From Acidobacteriota bacterium (lineage in GTDB: Bacteria; Acidobacteriota; Thermoanaerobaculia; Multivoradales; JAHEKO01), in the NCBI GenBank assembly GCA_029861655.1, contig JAOTZA010000110.1, positions 1 to 9,894 on the forward strand: a stretch of DNA of 9,894 bases. The letters are read 5' to 3'. Positions 7,571-9,894 of the stretch are shown piece after piece. A model generated the notes under the pieces. That model worked only from the letters and a program-made list of their open reading frames with translations, was not told the DNA's origin and searched no databases. Each line of letters starts with the position of its first letter. Positions within the stretch are counted from its first letter, which is position 1. Made by a program: the position numbers and the translations under genes.

Positions 7571-7602
7571 GGGTCAGTCAACTGACTTTTCCTCAGGTTG
7601 AC
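7571..7602 (+). repeat. Two overlapping inverted repeats (mutually exclusive hairpins or operator)
   Basis: GTCAGT (7573-7578) faces ACTGAC (7581-7586); as RNA this closes a UCAA tetraloop with five Watson-Crick pairs and two outer G-U pairs, followed by TTTT (7587-7590). A second inverted repeat reuses its right half: GTCAACTGA (7577-7585) can pair with TCAGGTTGAC (7593-7602) with one bulged G. The two structures cannot form together. The first could act as a weak terminator for the kinase operon; as DNA either palindrome could be a regulator site. The function is inferred from symmetry only. Confidence 0.4.
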
Positions 7603-7692
7603 AGTACCTCTTGTCGAGTTGAGCGCGGTGGCTCGCACGATCCTGGCGGCGGGGCGCGAGCGCGACCGTAAGCGAGGGTTTTATCTTCGGCG

Positions 7693-7725
7693 CTCATCCA
7701 CCGTTCATGTTGGCCCGGCTATAAC
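7693..7725 (+). promoter_or_regulatory. Second predicted OmpR-family operator with -10 box
   Basis: CTCAT (7693-7697) and TTCAT (7704-7708) are repeated 11 bases apart, and TATAAC (7720-7725) is a good -10 box lying 11 bases after the second repeat. The promoter at 1395-1427 has the identical arrangement, and both share TCATC-N2-CCGTTCAT. There is no recognisable -35 box, as is usual where an OmpR-type activator replaces it. The predicted start of transcription is near 7732, only a few bases before the ATG at 7734, and the transcript would run into the heme lipoprotein/barrel operon. Confidence 0.6.
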
Positions 7726-7733
7726 TGACGACC

Positions 7734-7901
7734 ATGACGACCACCGCACGCACTGTTGAGCCTCCGAGCGCCATGCACGTCGTGAGACCGGAGCTCACGC
7801 GGTCGACAGCAGACTTGCGACCGCCGGAGCTCCCTTCGGACCGAAACCTCGCCGCCTCCCTGGTGGGACCGATCCGGTCGTTTGGACTCTCCGTACTATA
7901 G
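7734..7901 (+). CDS. Possible 55-residue leader ORF upstream of the heme lipoprotein
   Basis: An ATG at 7734, two bases after the predicted transcription start, opens 55 codons ending in TAG at 7899-7901, five bases before the ATG of the lipoprotein gene. By my count 40 of 55 codons end in G or C, which is compatible with coding but also with the general base composition. The peptide starts MTTTARTVEPPSAMHVV and has no signal peptide, membrane helix or motif I recognise. No Shine-Dalgarno precedes it, so if translated it would be from a leaderless mRNA. Since the downstream ATG also lacks a ribosome site, translation of this ORF could deliver ribosomes to it. It may equally be a chance frame in a 5' leader. 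Confidence 0.3.
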   Translation: MTTTARTVEPPSAMHVVRPELTRSTADLRPPELPSDRNLAASLVGPIRSFGLSVL

Positions 7902-7906
7902 TTTGG

Positions 7907-8851
7907 ATGCGTCACAGGAACTTGCTCTCCGAATCCGCTGTTTTCCGCTGGCCCCTTCTTTGCACAGTCGGGGGAGCTATTGGAAGAGCCCCTCGACCTC
8001 GCAAAGCTCGACACCTAGCCTCGGTTCTCGGCTTAGCTCTTGTCCTTGCCGCTGCCGGCTGCGTTCCGATCTTTGTCGACGGCGCCTTCCAGACTCTGCG
8101 GGTGGTCTTCCAGCTCGATAAGGCGCTTCCGGCAGGAGAAGCGACTCTGGTTCAAAGCTGGTTCTTTCCACTAGACATCAAGGTCAAGAAGAACTTCGTC
8201 CAAATTTCGGGGCGCTTGCTGTCCGCGGACGACGAGGGTCTCGCCGGCAGGGTGACGGTCAAGGCGCAGTTCGAGCAAACGGCGTCCGGCAAGAAGGGGC
8301 AAAGCATCACCCTGAACGCCGAGGTCGATGGAGACGGCTTTTTCTCCGCCAGCGGCAAGATCAAGAAGAACATCGCCGCCGGCGATCTCATGATGGTGAC
8401 GGCGCAGCCGACGGTCTCGGCGATTCCCGACGGCGCTAAGTTGACAGTCTGTGTGGATCTCGTCAAGAAAAAGGCTGATCTGGCCGCCCTGCCGGATTGT
8501 GTCCAAGCGGACGGAGGTGGCGAGGCAGCTGTCACCTTTACCGAGCTACAGAACGAGTTCTTCACCCCTACATGCGCGGTCTCCGGGTGCCACAGTGCCG
8601 CCAGCGCCAACGCCGGCTTGGTGCTCGTTGCCGGTCAGGCCTTCGGGAACTTGGTCAACGTGCCCTCGACCCAGCGACCACGGTTCAACCGAATCATGCC
8701 AAACGATCCCGACAACAGCTATGTGGTCAAGAAGCTGCGAGGCGATGCCGACATCGACGGCGACCGAATGCCCGCCGGCGGCCCGTTTCTCGGCCCCGGG
8801 GAGATAGACCGCTTTGTGAGCTGGATCAACGACGGCGCCCCGAACAATTGA
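7907..8851 (+). CDS. Lipoprotein with C-terminal mono-heme cytochrome c-like domain
   Basis: This 314-residue protein has an unusually long, arginine-rich N-region (RAPRPRKARH at 27-36), then a hydrophobic segment (38-51) ending at LAAAGC, so Cys52 is a likely lipid-modified cysteine. Residues about 92-185 look like a beta-sandwich (FVQISGRLLSADDEGLAG...), with Cys182 and Cys198 available for a disulfide. The C-terminal domain (about 210-312) has TPTCAVSGCHSAASANAGL: a CX4CH heme-attachment variant (Cys223, Cys228, His229). DRMPAGGPFL supplies Met288 as candidate second heme ligand, and IDRFVSWINDGAPNN is the typical closing helix of such planctomycete-cytochrome-like domains. The -10-like TACTAT at 7894 and absence of a Shine-Dalgarno leave the start open; 7907 is the only ATG before the signal segment. 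Its stop overlaps the next gene. An electron carrier or redox sensor at the envelope is likely; its partner is unknown. Confidence 0.8.
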   Translation: MRHRNLLSESAVFRWPLLCTVGGAIGRAPRPRKARHLASVLGLALVLAAAGCVPIFVDGAFQTLRVVFQLDKALPAGEATLVQSWFFPLDIKVKKNFVQISGRLLSADDEGLAGRVTVKAQFEQTASGKKGQSITLNAEVDGDGFFSASGKIKKNIAAGDLMMVTAQPTVSAIPDGAKLTVCVDLVKKKADLAALPDCVQADGGGEAAVTFTELQNEFFTPTCAVSGCHSAASANAGLVLVAGQAFGNLVNVPSTQRPRFNRIMPNDPDNSYVVKKLRGDADIDGDRMPAGGPFLGPGEIDRFVSWINDGAPNN

Positions 8852-9753
8852 CCGTCTCGCGAGCTGCCGTGGTGCTTGCTCTGATGGCGGCCACACCCGC
8901 CGTGGCACAGGTCGAGCCGGTCCTCCTCGACAGTGTCGATGTGTTGAACTTCGACCGTCCCGAGTCGTGGGCGATGAAGTACTTCACCTCGGTGTCGTTG
9001 CTGACCGGACTGGGCACGCAGAAGCCGATGGACAAAGGCTCGGTCGAGATCGGATTCGAGGGCGGACTTGTGCCGGCTCTGGGAGAAGAGAAGCGCCGTG
9101 TCGGGTTTATCGGCAGCAAGGTGGAGGACCTCAACCGTACCTCGCTCTTTGGCCGCGCCCGGGTCACGTTCGGTCTGGCCGGCGGCGTCGCGCTCACCCT
9201 CGGAGCCACACCGCCGGTAGAGGTCAACGGCGTCACTCCCAAGCTCTTCGATCTGGCCGTCGGACGGTCGTTGGTGGAGCGACCGGGTTTTCGGTTGGGT
9301 GGGCGAGTACACGCTCGAAGCGGCTCGATAGAGGGCGATCTGACTTGTTCAGCCGACGTGGCAGGCGTCGAGGACCCGGCGACAAATCCCGATGACTGCC
9401 GCGAGCCGTCGAACGACGAGGTCACGCAACACACCGTGGGTCTCGAGCTGTCGGTGTCGCCAAGGACCCAAGGCGACCGCTGGGAGCCGCATTTTGCGGT
9501 GTCGGCGAACTACATGGATCTGGAGTTTCAGGTCCGTGCCCGTTATTCGAGATTCCTCGACCGGACACGCCTGGTCACCGAGGGGTGGACGTCTTCGGTA
9601 TCGGCCGGGCTCGGATATCGGGCGTCGGATCGCCTCCGCTTTTCGGGCGAGCTCTTCTACACGCCACTCGAAGTAGTGCGCGATCCTCTACGGGGCACGC
9701 AGAACGACGAGCTGGTGAACGCACGCGTGCTGGCGAGCTACCGCGTCCGCTAG
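8848..9753 (+). CDS. Predicted outer-membrane beta-barrel protein coupled to the heme lipoprotein
   Basis: From a TTG at 8848 the product has 301 residues. The start is chosen because TTGA overlaps the lipoprotein stop and gives an ordinary signal peptide, TVSRAAVVLALMAATPAVA, cut after AVA at residue 20; GTG codons at 8869 and 8872 would leave too short a signal. The mature part is rich in alternating strands with glycine/aromatic girdles, e.g. RARVTFGLAGGVALTLGA (103-120), FAVSANYMDLEFQVRARY (216-233) and TSSVSAGLGYRASDRLRF (248-265), and it ends in VLASYRVR. Cys167 and Cys184 bracket an acidic segment (DPATNPDDC) and could form a disulfide in a surface loop. I recognise no named family. 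Four-base overlap with the heme lipoprotein suggests the two are made in fixed ratio and work together at the outer membrane. Confidence 0.75.
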   Translation: MTVSRAAVVLALMAATPAVAQVEPVLLDSVDVLNFDRPESWAMKYFTSVSLLTGLGTQKPMDKGSVEIGFEGGLVPALGEEKRRVGFIGSKVEDLNRTSLFGRARVTFGLAGGVALTLGATPPVEVNGVTPKLFDLAVGRSLVERPGFRLGGRVHARSGSIEGDLTCSADVAGVEDPATNPDDCREPSNDEVTQHTVGLELSVSPRTQGDRWEPHFAVSANYMDLEFQVRARYSRFLDRTRLVTEGWTSSVSAGLGYRASDRLRFSGELFYTPLEVVRDPLRGTQNDELVNARVLASYRVR

Positions 9754-9894
9754 GCGTCGCCGCGTAGGCGCGTCGACCGCTCCGCTTTCCACCCCGGCCT
9801 ATCCGAGAATAGGATCGCGTACAACTCGGTCTCAGAGAATGAGTTACATGCTGGCGGAATGCGGTACAGGGATGGGGGGACCGCTTAGGTACAG

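Larger units (their letters stand above)
7463..7733. other. Intergenic regulatory stretch without a supported gene
   Basis: Between the kinase stop and the first small ORF I see no credible coding sequence in either strand; the short frames here lack recognisable protein features. The stretch holds a small inverted repeat (GTGCA at 7537-7541 with TGCAC at 7549-7553), the overlapping inverted repeats at 7571-7602, and the direct-repeat promoter at 7693-7725. No strong GC-rich intrinsic terminator follows the kinase gene. A perfect TTGACA at 7598-7603 has no acceptable -10 box at 16-18 bases and is not called as a promoter. Confidence 0.6.

Noticed and set aside
7598..7603. Perfect TTGACA -35 box
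   Set aside because: No TATAAT-like hexamer lies 16-18 bases downstream, and the bases are part of an inverted repeat.
9798..9813. CCTAT/ATAGG hairpin as terminator of the barrel operon
   Set aside because: Five pairs with a six-base loop and no T tract after it; too weak to call.
9839..9894. Possible new gene starting with ATG at 9839 and running off the window
   Set aside because: Only about 18 codons are visible, without a convincing ribosome site or recognisable residues; it cannot be supported from this window.

Overview
The window looks like a high-GC, Gram-negative, double-membraned bacterium. It carries two outer-membrane beta-barrel proteins, a lipoprotein with a c-type heme motif and several large signalling proteins. 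An acidobacterium or a myxobacterium/deltaproteobacterium would fit this style of gene content, but that is inference; no ribosomal RNA or other marker gene is present. I see no tRNA, rRNA, CRISPR array, insertion sequence or transposase.

Layout, left to right. (1) 3-1336: the C-terminal end of an outer-membrane barrel resembling alginate-export proteins, followed after 17 bases by galE (UDP-glucose 4-epimerase). This is probably the tail of an envelope or exopolysaccharide operon. (2) 1395-2307: a promoter with 11-bp direct repeats drives a membrane protein made of a degenerate receiver domain, one membrane helix and an extracytoplasmic Fn3-like domain. (3) 2329-4914, minus strand and convergent with it: a large signal-peptide/TPR/CHAT-protease protein with a C-terminal membrane anchor. 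(4) 5004-7462, divergent from the CHAT gene: an OmpR-family response regulator overlapping a membrane hybrid histidine kinase by 4 bases. (5) 7463-7906: 444 bases holding overlapping inverted repeats, a second copy of the direct-repeat promoter and a 55-codon leader ORF. (6) 7907-9753: a heme lipoprotein overlapping an outer-membrane barrel protein. (7) 9754-9894: 141 bases with no gene I can support.

Working hypothesis. The histidine kinase and OmpR regulator are surrounded by two promoters that share a TCATC-N2-CCGTTCAT core and have the same distance to the -10 box. One promoter lies before the pseudo-receiver gene, the other before the heme lipoprotein/barrel operon. This suggests one envelope-sensing regulon. 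In it, a two-component pair controls a membrane-tethered pseudo-receiver/Fn3 protein, which lies next to a periplasmic CHAT protease, and an outer-membrane redox pair. The domain calls are read directly from sequence motifs. The regulatory wiring and joint function are inference.
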